A DNA stretch of 64,000 nucleotides, taken from NCBI GenBank assembly GCA_019913005.1, contig JAIOHL010000281.1, positions 1-64,000 on the forward strand, read 5' to 3'. Both the position numbers and the translations under genes were made by a program. Of the stretch, positions 42,607 through 50,219 are shown piece after piece (position 1 is the first letter of the stretch; every line of letters begins with the position of its first letter). The stretch comes from Anaerolineae bacterium (lineage in GTDB: Bacteria; Chloroflexota; Anaerolineae; Aggregatilineales; J027). The notes beneath the pieces are model-generated. The model did not search any database. It worked only from the letters and a program-made list of their open reading frames with translations, and was not told the DNA's origin.

Positions 42607-43680
42607 ATGTCACTTTTTCAAGTCGTGCCTGATCACAGTCAGGTCAATAAACAAGAAATTATCCTCTCCATCCGCGACCTCAGTGTGGAATATCAAACCC
42701 GACGTGGGGTCTTGAGCGCGATTGATACCTTATCGCTTGACCTGTATAAAGGGGAAGTGTTGGGACTGGTCGGTGAGTCCGGTTCGGGCAAATCCACCCT
42801 CGGCAAGGCGATTATGCGGATGATTCCATCGCCGGGTCGTATCACCAAAGGCCAGTTGATTTTCAAAAATCAAGACTTGATGGCGTATGATGAAAATCAG
42901 ATGCGTGATGTACGGGGCAAACAAATCAGTATGATTTTCCAAGACCCCATGACATCGCTCAATCCGGTGCAGCGCATTGATAATCACATCATCGAAGCCA
43001 TCCGTGTACATGAGCCAAACATCAGTAAAGATGAGGCGTTGTCCCGTTCTGAGTCGTTGATGGAGCGACTTGGCATTGGTCGGCGGCGCTTAAAAGAATA
43101 TCCCCATCAGCTTTCGGGCGGGATGCGCCAACGTGTGATGATTGGCTTGGCTCTGGCGCTCAAGGCCAATATCATCATCGCGGACGAGGCTACGACTTCG
43201 CTGGATGTGATCGTCGAAGCCCAATTTTTGGATCTGCTGCGCGAACTCAAAGACGAATTTGGCCTAACCATTTTGCTAGTGACGCATAATATCGGCATTG
43301 TGGCAGAATTGGCGGATCGGGTCGCGGTGATGTATGCCGGACGCTTGGCCGAAGTTGCCAATGTGGATGAATTGTTCCACAATCCCAAACATCCGTATAC
43401 ACAGGGCTTGCTGCGCAGTGTGCCAAATATTGCGATGGACAGCCAAGACCTGTATCGTATGGATGGGACCCCGCCGAATTTGGTGATGCCCCCCAGCGGC
43501 TGTCGTTTTCATCCGCGCTGCCCACATGTCATGGATATTTGCCATCAAAAGCAGCCATGGCTGGTGCGGGTGGATGAAATTGGCGAAGGGGATGAGCAAG
43601 TCGGCGGTTATGACAAGCATCTGGCGTCATGCTGGCTGCATCAAGAATATCAAGGCGCAACGCAGGCAAGGCGGTATTAA
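42607..43680 (+). CDS. peptide ABC transporter ATPase, DppD/OppD type
   Basis: 357 residues. Walker A GESGSGKSTLGKAIM, Q-loop FQDPMTSLNP, signature HQLSGGMRQRVMIGLAL, Walker B IIADEATTSLDV, and switch His LVTHNIG. The oligopeptide C-terminal extension with HPYTQGLLRSVP and the Cys-rich CRFHPRCPHVMDIC (iron-sulfur or metal-binding in relatives) is intact. It powers the importer with the DppF-like partner; both sit in one operon. Confidence 0.95.
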   Translation: MSLFQVVPDHSQVNKQEIILSIRDLSVEYQTRRGVLSAIDTLSLDLYKGEVLGLVGESGSGKSTLGKAIMRMIPSPGRITKGQLIFKNQDLMAYDENQMRDVRGKQISMIFQDPMTSLNPVQRIDNHIIEAIRVHEPNISKDEALSRSESLMERLGIGRRRLKEYPHQLSGGMRQRVMIGLALALKANIIIADEATTSLDVIVEAQFLDLLRELKDEFGLTILLVTHNIGIVAELADRVAVMYAGRLAEVANVDELFHNPKHPYTQGLLRSVPNIAMDSQDLYRMDGTPPNLVMPPSGCRFHPRCPHVMDICHQKQPWLVRVDEIGEGDEQVGGYDKHLASCWLHQEYQGATQARRY

Positions 43681-43690
43681 ATAGAGTGCT

Positions 43691-44773
43691 ATGAGTGACC
43701 ATAATTCTTCCAGCAGCAACAACACAATCTTGCGGCTGCAAAATGTAAAAAAATATTTCCCGGTGAAACGTGACCTGCTTCAACAAATCATGCGGGTTGG
43801 TGAGCAGCAATATGTCCATGCTGTAGACGGGGTCTCATTTGAAATCGAACAGGGCAAAGTTTTTGGCTTGGTCGGGGAATCCGGTTCGGGCAAATCCACC
43901 ACAGGCCGTATGGCAGTTGGCCTATTAGAACCAACCGAAGGCGAGGTCGTTTTTGAGGATGTCCACCTGAACAATCTCAGTGGCGAAGAGTTACGGAAAA
44001 TGCGCCGCTACATGCAGGTGATTTTCCAAGACCCGATGGCTAGTCTGAACCCGCGCATGTCGTTGGGTGAAGGCGTTGGGCACGGTCTTAAGATTCATCG
44101 TCTAGTAAACAGCCAACAGGAATTTCGTCACCACGTCAGTGAAATATTCGAAAAGGTAGGGTTAACCCCCGGCGATGCTTATTTTGATCGCTACCCCCAT
44201 CAGATTTCGGGTGGTCAGCGCCAACGTGCGGTGATTGCGCGGGCATTGGTGATGCAGCCGAAGTTGATTTTGGCGGACGAGCCGATTGCGATGGCGGATG
44301 TTTCAGTGAAGGCGATTTTGCTGGATTTGATGGTACAGCTTCAGCGCGAATTCGGCCTGACGTATCTGTTTATTACCCACGACCTTGCTACGGCCAAATA
44401 TATCTGTGACCGGATTGCGATTATGTATTTGGGTGAGATCATCGAAGTGGGTGACATCAGAACGGTTTATACCAATCCGAAGCACCCGTATACTGAGGCT
44501 TTGCTGGCGGCAGTACCTGTGCCAGACCCACGCTTCCGTCGCCCTGCCCCAATGCCACGTGGTGAAATCCCTAACGCGATTAATCCACCCAGCGGCTGCC
44601 GTTTCCACCCGCGCTGCCCGATTGCACAGGATGTTTGCAAAACCGAACATCCCCGTTTGTTGGATGTGCCGGGACAAGCTGGACACATGGCGGCCTGTCA
44701 TTTCCGCACAGGTGATTATATTCACCTCGATCCCGGCCCATTGATTAATATGAATGTGGCAATGACGGAATAA
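43691..44773 (+). CDS. peptide ABC transporter ATPase, DppF/OppF type
   Basis: 360 residues. Walker A GESGSGKSTTGRMA, FQDPMASLNPRMS, signature HQISGGQRQRAVIARALV, Walker B LILADEPIAMADVSV and FITHDLATAKYICDR. The D-loop reads AMAD instead of the usual SALD, an unusual change at the dimer interface. The C-terminal CRFHPRCPIAQDVC cluster is present. Last gene of the importer operon, followed by a hairpin. Confidence 0.95.
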   Translation: MSDHNSSSSNNTILRLQNVKKYFPVKRDLLQQIMRVGEQQYVHAVDGVSFEIEQGKVFGLVGESGSGKSTTGRMAVGLLEPTEGEVVFEDVHLNNLSGEELRKMRRYMQVIFQDPMASLNPRMSLGEGVGHGLKIHRLVNSQQEFRHHVSEIFEKVGLTPGDAYFDRYPHQISGGQRQRAVIARALVMQPKLILADEPIAMADVSVKAILLDLMVQLQREFGLTYLFITHDLATAKYICDRIAIMYLGEIIEVGDIRTVYTNPKHPYTEALLAAVPVPDPRFRRPAPMPRGEIPNAINPPSGCRFHPRCPIAQDVCKTEHPRLLDVPGQAGHMAACHFRTGDYIHLDPGPLINMNVAMTE

Positions 44774-44796
44774 CCCGAAACTGAACAGCATTTCTT

Positions 44797-44825
44797 ATTG
44801 AGCGTGGTCACTGACTGCGCTCAAT
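44797..44825. terminator. hairpin after the opp operon
   Basis: ATTGAGCG (44797-44804) and CGCTCAAT (44818-44825) form a perfect 8-bp stem between convergent genes; no strong T-tract on either strand. Confidence 0.55.
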
Positions 44826-44887
44826 CTATTTATAGGGCTAATTCACCCCGCAAAATGACCATTGCCATTCCACCGACCTTAAATATC

Positions 44888-45559
44888 CTAAAATTGTCCA
44901 GCAGTGTTATGGGCGGCACGGATGGGTTCGGGCAAGCGATAGCGGGTGGTACAGCGCAGGATCAATTCAACGGCGCTTTCGATAGTGGCATGGTTGCCCG
45001 GGGAAATGTAGACCGGTTTTACATTTTGGCGAGTGCGTAAGACCATGCCAATGATTTCGGTGTGGTCTTTGCGCTGTACCGTCAGGGGCGACATGCTGCC
45101 ACGCTCTAGGCCGGGTTCGGTATATTTGCCGTAGAGATGGGTTTTGCCACACCCCACCGTAGGCCGATCTAACCAGAGGCCTATATGCGCCGCAATGCCC
45201 AAGCGTCGGGGGTGGGCAATTCCCATACCGTCAAAAATATAGACATCGGGTGTCAGTTGGAGTTGTTGGTGCGCTTCCAAAATGACCTCCCCTTCCCGAA
45301 ATGACAACAAGCCGGGGATATAGGGGAACTTGGTCGGCATGGTAGCGGTGACGGCTTCCAAAATTTCGAAATCGGGATACCTCATCACCACCACTGCGGC
45401 GTGGCTGATATTGTTCTTGACACTGACATCCACCCCTGCTACTAGTTTTAGATGGTCAAGGTCAATCGGTGTAGTCGTATCTACCTGACCCGCCAATTCT
45501 TTTTGGAGGGCGATGGCTTGGGCAGGCATTAAATCCCAGCGATGTTGCACGGGCATCAT
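44888..45559 (-). CDS. nfi: endonuclease V
   Basis: 223 residues. Endonuclease V cuts near deoxyinosine in DNA. Catalytic Asp in VAGVDVSVK, YIPGLLSFREGEVIL (Glu), and FDGMGIAHPRRLGIAAHIGL with the DNA-wedge segment and Asp/His ligands are all present. It starts 9 bases after the upstream ATPase gene ends on the same strand, so they may be cotranscribed. Confidence 0.93.
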   Translation of the reverse strand: MMPVQHRWDLMPAQAIALQKELAGQVDTTTPIDLDHLKLVAGVDVSVKNNISHAAVVVMRYPDFEILEAVTATMPTKFPYIPGLLSFREGEVILEAHQQLQLTPDVYIFDGMGIAHPRRLGIAAHIGLWLDRPTVGCGKTHLYGKYTEPGLERGSMSPLTVQRKDHTEIIGMVLRTRQNVKPVYISPGNHATIESAVELILRCTTRYRLPEPIRAAHNTAGQF

Positions 45560-45568
45560 TTAATATCC

Positions 45569-46804
45569 TCACCAAGCCAGATTCAATAGTTGTTCGCCGT
45601 CGGTCGTTGGGTCGGCGTTCGGTGGGATAGACATAAATAGAAACCCGGAGAACACAGGCGGACGGATATCATCGTAACTCATACTATTTTGTTCCAACAA
45701 AATCCCCTTTTGAACCAAGAGATTTACCATCGGGTTGAGCATGTTGTAATCCGCGAATTTGCCCTGATGTTTCATACGGGTCATTTCAAAAAGGATGCGT
45801 CGTTCCCGATTCGACAAACTGCGCCAGATTGTGCCACATTCTTCTTGGATGGCAGGCAGGTCGAGCAGGGTAGCGACGACTTGGACATCTTTCATGCCCT
45901 CATAAATGAGTTTTTTTGGCTCCCATGCGGAAAATGCCGCACGTAATAATCCGGCATGTCCCCCTGTCGCCATCATCATTTGCTCACGAATTCCAGCAGG
46001 CGGCGGTGAATAATCTTGGCGGGTAGACATGCGCTGGAAAGTCTGTTCGGCATCCGAAGGGCGATAGGGCAGCAAAAAATGGCGGGTATCCACAAATAAA
46101 TCGAAAAACGCCTCATATTCGACATGCTGTTCCTCAGCGACCAGCAGCGGCAAAATTTGGCGGGCGGTGGTGACGTATATGATGCGGTCTTTATATTGGT
46201 CACGCAGACTGCGCAGGCTTTGGAAAAAGCGCGGAGGCAGTTCGCGCAGCATTTTTTCAAATTCGTCAAAAATGAAAATTAACCGGAAGGGCTGATTTGA
46301 CCCCGCAAAAATCCGGTGGATCAAATCTTCCAGATAGCGGAAGGCCACAATATGGGTGTTGCTGTGGGCGGTTTCGCTGGGCCAGATTTTATGATAGAGC
46401 GCATAAAGTGATTCAGGATGAGACGCATCTTTGGGATTGGTGATATGGGCCACCAACTGATTATCCATAACGGCCTGCAATAGACGCGAGGCGATGAGTT
46501 CATAGCCCGACCAACCAGAGGGCACGGTGGGGTCAAACGCGCTCGGCATCGGCTCTAATAGACTATTGGCGTCAATCCCGATAAAAATGCAGTGGGACTG
46601 CTCCTGATATAACTGATAGAGATAGCGGTCTTGCACATCTTTCCGCATCAACCGCCGGATAAAATTCGATTTGCCGACGCTCCCCAAGCCGATAATTTCC
46701 ACCGACTTGCCGGCATGGATATGCTCCATGACCACTTCTAAATCGGCCTCACGGAAATTGGTGCGCATCTGCGATTGGGCAGCAGGATTATTGGGGTAGT
46801 TCAT
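45569..46804 (-). CDS. P-loop (STAND-like) ATPase
   Basis: About 411 residues. N-terminal AAA/STAND-type NTPase: Walker A IIGLGSVGKSNFIRR, Walker B RLIFIFDEFEKML, a sensor segment IIYVTTARQ, followed by a helical module and a winged-helix-like end (LSNRERRILFEMTRM). No transmembrane or repeat sensor region is seen. Preferred start ATG 46804 has AAGGG upstream; the frame runs on to 46834. Function unknown; operon with endonuclease V and divergent to thyX. Confidence 0.7.
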   Translation of the reverse strand: MNYPNNPAAQSQMRTNFREADLEVVMEHIHAGKSVEIIGLGSVGKSNFIRRLMRKDVQDRYLYQLYQEQSHCIFIGIDANSLLEPMPSAFDPTVPSGWSGYELIASRLLQAVMDNQLVAHITNPKDASHPESLYALYHKIWPSETAHSNTHIVAFRYLEDLIHRIFAGSNQPFRLIFIFDEFEKMLRELPPRFFQSLRSLRDQYKDRIIYVTTARQILPLLVAEEQHVEYEAFFDLFVDTRHFLLPYRPSDAEQTFQRMSTRQDYSPPPAGIREQMMMATGGHAGLLRAAFSAWEPKKLIYEGMKDVQVVATLLDLPAIQEECGTIWRSLSNRERRILFEMTRMKHQGKFADYNMLNPMVNLLVQKGILLEQNSMSYDDIRPPVFSGFLFMSIPPNADPTTDGEQLLNLAW

Positions 46805-46897
46805 AGCAACCCTTCTCATTCGGAAAAATAACAACTTTCAAATCATCTCTCCAAGTATAATCAAGACTGCGAATTCTTGGAATTTTTGTGCGAAAGG

Positions 46898-47165
46898 ATG
46901 GACGATTTTCTGATGAGTGATGAGGCGAAAAAGGCGCTGATTGGGCATCAATTTCCGGTGCTGGATAAGGGCTTTGTCGAATTGCAGGATGTGATGGGCG
47001 ACGACCTTGCGATTGTGAACGCGGCCCGTGTTTCATTTTTGGGGGAAAGCAAGGGTCTCGATAAAGACAAAAAACTGCTGTTTTATCTGATGCAACATCG
47101 GCATACTAGCCCGTTTGAGATGGTCGAGTTTAAATTCCGTGTCCGTGCGCCCCTTGTAGTTTGGT
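46898..47165 (+). CDS. thyX: thyX exon 1 (flavin-dependent thymidylate synthase, N-terminal part)
   Basis: Encodes the ThyX N-terminus: VELQDVMGDDLAIVNAARVSF and QHRHTSPFEMVEFKFRVRAP. Read straight on, it reaches a TAA (47165-47167), but the first T is the last exon base and AA belongs to the intron. Spliced to exon 2 the frame reads VVWWQWVRHR, which matches the length of the family's APxFVxRQWxRHR region. ThyX makes dTMP from dUMP using FAD and methylene-tetrahydrofolate. Start is uncertain: ATG 46898 or 46913 (TTG 46877 is also open); a TATAAT lies at 46856-46861. Confidence 0.85.
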
Positions 47166-47416
47166 AAATTGGCTGCCCCCTGCTCGGTGACGGGACAGGT
47201 GTAACCTCTCGAATTCGGTGAACCCTACGTCGAAAAAGGTGATATGGGAATACCGAGCCAAGCCCCATTGAATCTCAGGGGAAGGTGTAACGACTGATGC
47301 GGGAGGGGACTCACTCGTTATTAAGTGAGTTCAAGATACAGTCTGAACTTATGGGAAACCATAAGAACCATACAGAAATGATGTGGTCGTTGATGTAATA
47401 TCAATAGTAACAATTG
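47166..47416 (+). ncRNA. group I self-splicing intron in thyX
   Basis: 251 bases with a complete group I core visible by eye: P3 CCTCTC/GGGAGG (47205-47210 with 47301-47306), P4 TCGGT/ACCGA (47215-47219, 47252-47256), P6 CCCC/GGGG (47263-47266, 47278-47281), P7 GACTG/CAGTC (47292-47296, 47339-47343), P8 ACTCAC/GTGAGT (47309-47314, 47325-47330), P9 CTTATGG/CCATAAG capped by GAAA (47348-47365). The J/Q element ACCGAGCCAAGCC is the same string type as in the cyanobacterial tRNA-Leu intron, suggesting subgroup IC3-like. The exon ends in T, the intron in G, as expected. No homing endonuclease. The internal guide is weak (GCTG, 47172-47175, with exon TGGT). Confidence 0.9.
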
Positions 47417-47883
47417 GGCAATGGGTTCGGCACAGAATGTGGTCAGCGAATGCCCAAAGTGGGAGATATACCCCCTTTGAGGAAAACGATTATTATTTTC
47501 CATCGGTATGGCGGAAACAGGCGGCCTCCAATAAGCAGGCGAGTGAGGGTGAAATTGACCCGGCTGAGGGTGAAAAATTGACCGCCCTGCTGACCGAACA
47601 TTACGAACATTCTTTTGCGCTGTATCAGCAGGCGTTGGATGCAGGCGTGGCAAAGGAATTGGCGCGATTATTTTTGCCGGGGTTCTCAGTGTATTACACA
47701 TGGGTCGTCAAAGTGGATGCCCATAATCTGATGCACTGGATTGAATTGCGGATGGCGGAGGATGCCCAATTTGAGATAAGGGTCTATGCGGAAATTATCT
47801 ACAACGAAATTTTTAAACAGGTACTGCCGTGGACAGCCGAAGCCTTTGAAAAATTCCGTTTGAGCCAACGCCGGAATTTATAG
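47417..47883 (+). CDS. thyX: thyX exon 2 (ThyX signature and C-terminal part)
   Basis: Carries the diagnostic ThyX motif RHRMWSANAQSGRY (RHRx7S), AEGEKLTALLTEHYEHSFALYQQAL, KELARLFLPGFSVYYTWVVKVDAHNLMHWIELR and a C-terminal end that fits the family, total spliced length about 240 residues, typical for ThyX. The intron sits directly in front of the RHR signature, so no active protein is made without splicing. A hairpin (47903-47934) follows as a terminator. The same window encodes thymidine kinase near 22.4 kb. Confidence 0.88.
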
Positions 47884-47902
47884 ATGGGATTTGTTACTAA
47901 AC

Positions 47903-47934
47903 GCGCTCATTGCGGGATGTGATGGGCGCATTTT
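47903..47934 (+). terminator. terminator after thyX
   Basis: GCGCTCAT (47903-47910) and ATGGGCGC (47922-47929) make an 8-bp stem with one G-U pair, then ATTTT. Confidence 0.6.
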
Positions 47935-47951
47935 CCAAAACCGCCATACGC

Positions 47952-48785
47952 TCACAGATTGTTAGTGTCAGTATCTTGGTCAATCCCTATCAGATAATAT
48001 GTTTGGGCCAGTAAATCGGTTATGCCAAAACGTTCAATTAAGGCATCATCTAAGGAAGTTTGAGGTTTGGCAGCAACCTCATATGCACCTACTTGGGACG
48101 GGATATTAGCCCCAATAAATGCGCGTAAGATACCAATGATTTGCTCATCAGTAGCAATATCACATTTGTTCAGTACAAGGCATATAGGCCTGTCATCAAA
48201 CAAGGTTTTTAGCTGTTCAATCTCAAAATCCACCACTCGGCTCGCCTGAGCATCTATCACATACCATATTACCTGAATTTTGTCGTCATTCTTGTTCAGC
48301 AAATGCTTTATAGCATCAATAAATTCGTTAGCCTTACTTTTGCCACCCTCCCAGCCGGGTGAATCATAAATCTCAATTGGCAAGCCTTCGACGGAATACG
48401 GTTGGAAATCCATCGTTATTGGTTCACCAGCGCCAGTAGGAGCTAATTCTGCTCCTAATACAGCGTTTACCAGTGTACTTTTACCAGAACCCGTGCGGCC
48501 CGCAACAAGAACACTAGGTTTCCCTTCAAAATCTTTCTCTTTGGCTCGGCGCTGAATTATCTCACGATACCGGGCCAAATTTTCTTCAAACCGCTGCCCG
48601 ATTGCCATTTCTTTCAATACTATATTTAGACGGGCGAGCGGGTTTTTGATGGTTGGCGGCTTGGCATCTCTTAGCCTCTCCGCACTTTCTTGGATGTCTT
48701 CCCGAATTTGTTGGGTAGCTTTCTTAACTTGGTTGCGGACATTTCGAAACAAATTTCGTTTGGTCTTTTCGCCATTATCTTCCAT
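47952..48785 (-). CDS. Era/YeeP-like GTPase
   Basis: 277 residues. G1 VAGRTGSGKSTLVNAVLG, G3 DSPGWEG, G4 LVLNKCD are clear, with no C-terminal KH or membrane domain. A basic, helical N-terminus (residues 1-65, KRNLFRNVRNQVKKATQQ) precedes the G domain. Its start overlaps the neighbouring GTPase gene by 11 bases. Base composition is AT-richer (about 40% GC in a hand-counted sample) than the genes on either side. Function unknown. Confidence 0.78.
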   Translation of the reverse strand: MEDNGEKTKRNLFRNVRNQVKKATQQIREDIQESAERLRDAKPPTIKNPLARLNIVLKEMAIGQRFEENLARYREIIQRRAKEKDFEGKPSVLVAGRTGSGKSTLVNAVLGAELAPTGAGEPITMDFQPYSVEGLPIEIYDSPGWEGGKSKANEFIDAIKHLLNKNDDKIQVIWYVIDAQASRVVDFEIEQLKTLFDDRPICLVLNKCDIATDEQIIGILRAFIGANIPSQVGAYEVAAKPQTSLDDALIERFGITDLLAQTYYLIGIDQDTDTNNL

Positions 48786-49995
48786 AATGCTTTAGTTCCT
48801 CATAATCATGTTTATTTTGCATATCTTTTGAGAAAATAGAAAAATTCGTTCTCAAAAACTCACCGATCCAACTTTCATCAATAGAGGCCAATTTACCATC
48901 CATTTCATATTCAACAATCGTGTGATACATAGCCCGAAACGTAAAACCCATTGTAGCCGTCAATGTAACGGCAACAGCCCCTTTAATGGTCGCTGCTAGA
49001 GCCAGACTTGCCGGATTCACCCTTGAGAGTAATTTCAATACAAGGCTTCTGCCCAAATTGGTTGCCAATGTTTCGCTTACGAATGAGCCTATAGTTTCCG
49101 ACATTTCCAAGTCAACGGCATATGTATTCGCAATTCTGCCAATCATGTTCAATTGCGTGCCAATCAATAATGCGGCATCTGTAATGGGCACGGGTACAAA
49201 TACACCCCCGGCGGAAATCGTAAATGATGTAGCTGCGGACTCTAAGACTATATTTCGGGCGTGTTTGTCTTTTAAAATGAGGTCAGCTTTTTGAGCCGCA
49301 ATAAACGTCATACGCTGGCTTTCGGGCAAAGCGCGATACGTTGCATCTACCAGCTGTTCCAATCCAATAGGGGCGGCTTTTACAACAGTGCGACCTCTTG
49401 AGCCACGGCCAGTTGAAGGCTCGGCAGCTACTGTTACTATGTCAATCATGTGCGATAGTTGGGTATCTCGCATTGCCTGCTGAAGACTTTCAATTTGCTC
49501 TTTATGGGCGATGTCGCTTTTCGTGATGACAAAAATAAACGCCCTAGTATTGAAAACGTCGCTTACGATTTGGCGATCAAATTGAGTAAAACGCGCCCCC
49601 GGTCCTTCTACCACGTACCAAATAACATCAGGTTGCGGCCCATCCAGTGATTTCAAGAACATTTTTGAATCTTGGAAAAACGCCTTCTCGTCAGTTCCGC
49701 CACCTTCCCAACCGCGTGCATCGTAAATATTGACGAGGCTATCGGGGCTGGAATAAAGCGTGTAATTTTGAGTCACGGGGCGACCTACCCCTGATTTCGC
49801 TACGGTTTTGCCAAAAACGGCATTGATGAGCGCACTTTTGCCTGAACCTGTGCGCCCAACCACCAAGACAGTTGGCTTGTTTTCTTGGAGATGTTGAAAA
49901 TCTTCTGCTTGCGCTTTATCAAGGGCTTCACCCGCAGCATTATGTAGGACTTGGTCAATAGCTTCCTGATTATTCGGTTCTGAGTTTTTGGTCAC
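48775..49995 (-). CDS. GTPase with C-terminal DUF697-like membrane domain
   Basis: 406 residues. G domain (about 40-220): G1 VVGRTGSGKSALINAVFG, G3 DARGWEG, G4 VITKSD. The C-terminal ~170 residues contain hydrophobic segments typical of DUF697/YcjF-type domains (FTISAGGVFVPVPITDAALLIGTQ and an Ala/Gly-rich stretch). It is homologous to the adjacent smaller GTPase; together they may form a heteromer at the membrane. Low GC compared with neighbours. Confidence 0.8.
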   Translation of the reverse strand: MTKNSEPNNQEAIDQVLHNAAGEALDKAQAEDFQHLQENKPTVLVVGRTGSGKSALINAVFGKTVAKSGVGRPVTQNYTLYSSPDSLVNIYDARGWEGGGTDEKAFFQDSKMFLKSLDGPQPDVIWYVVEGPGARFTQFDRQIVSDVFNTRAFIFVITKSDIAHKEQIESLQQAMRDTQLSHMIDIVTVAAEPSTGRGSRGRTVVKAAPIGLEQLVDATYRALPESQRMTFIAAQKADLILKDKHARNIVLESAATSFTISAGGVFVPVPITDAALLIGTQLNMIGRIANTYAVDLEMSETIGSFVSETLATNLGRSLVLKLLSRVNPASLALAATIKGAVAVTLTATMGFTFRAMYHTIVEYEMDGKLASIDESWIGEFLRTNFSIFSKDMQNKHDYEELKHYGR

Positions 49996-50219
49996 TGAAA
50001 TCCACCTCTTGTAGCCACTTGAGAAACCAATTCTATTTTAACTTGAACTAATGGCTTTGCATTATCATTTCCAAAGCTAGGCTGCATATTCATCAAATTC
50101 GGATGAGCGAATTTCATATTACCTTGCCACTCTATGCCCGTTCGTGGTAATCTCGCGCCACATTTCACAAACAACTAGGTACTAATTCACGGATTTTCCC
50201 GTTTGAAGGAGTTTTCCCA

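Noticed and set aside
47257-47263. GCCAAGC as the intron's internal guide sequence
   Set aside because: It pairs with the exon end by 7 bases, but it lies inside the conserved Q element (GAGCCAAGCC) that forms the core, too far from the 5' splice site.
46877-47883. thyX as a frameshifted or broken pseudogene
   Set aside because: Both parts are intact and conserved, and the intervening 251 bases show the complete helix set of a group I intron with correct splice-site bases, so splicing explains the break better.
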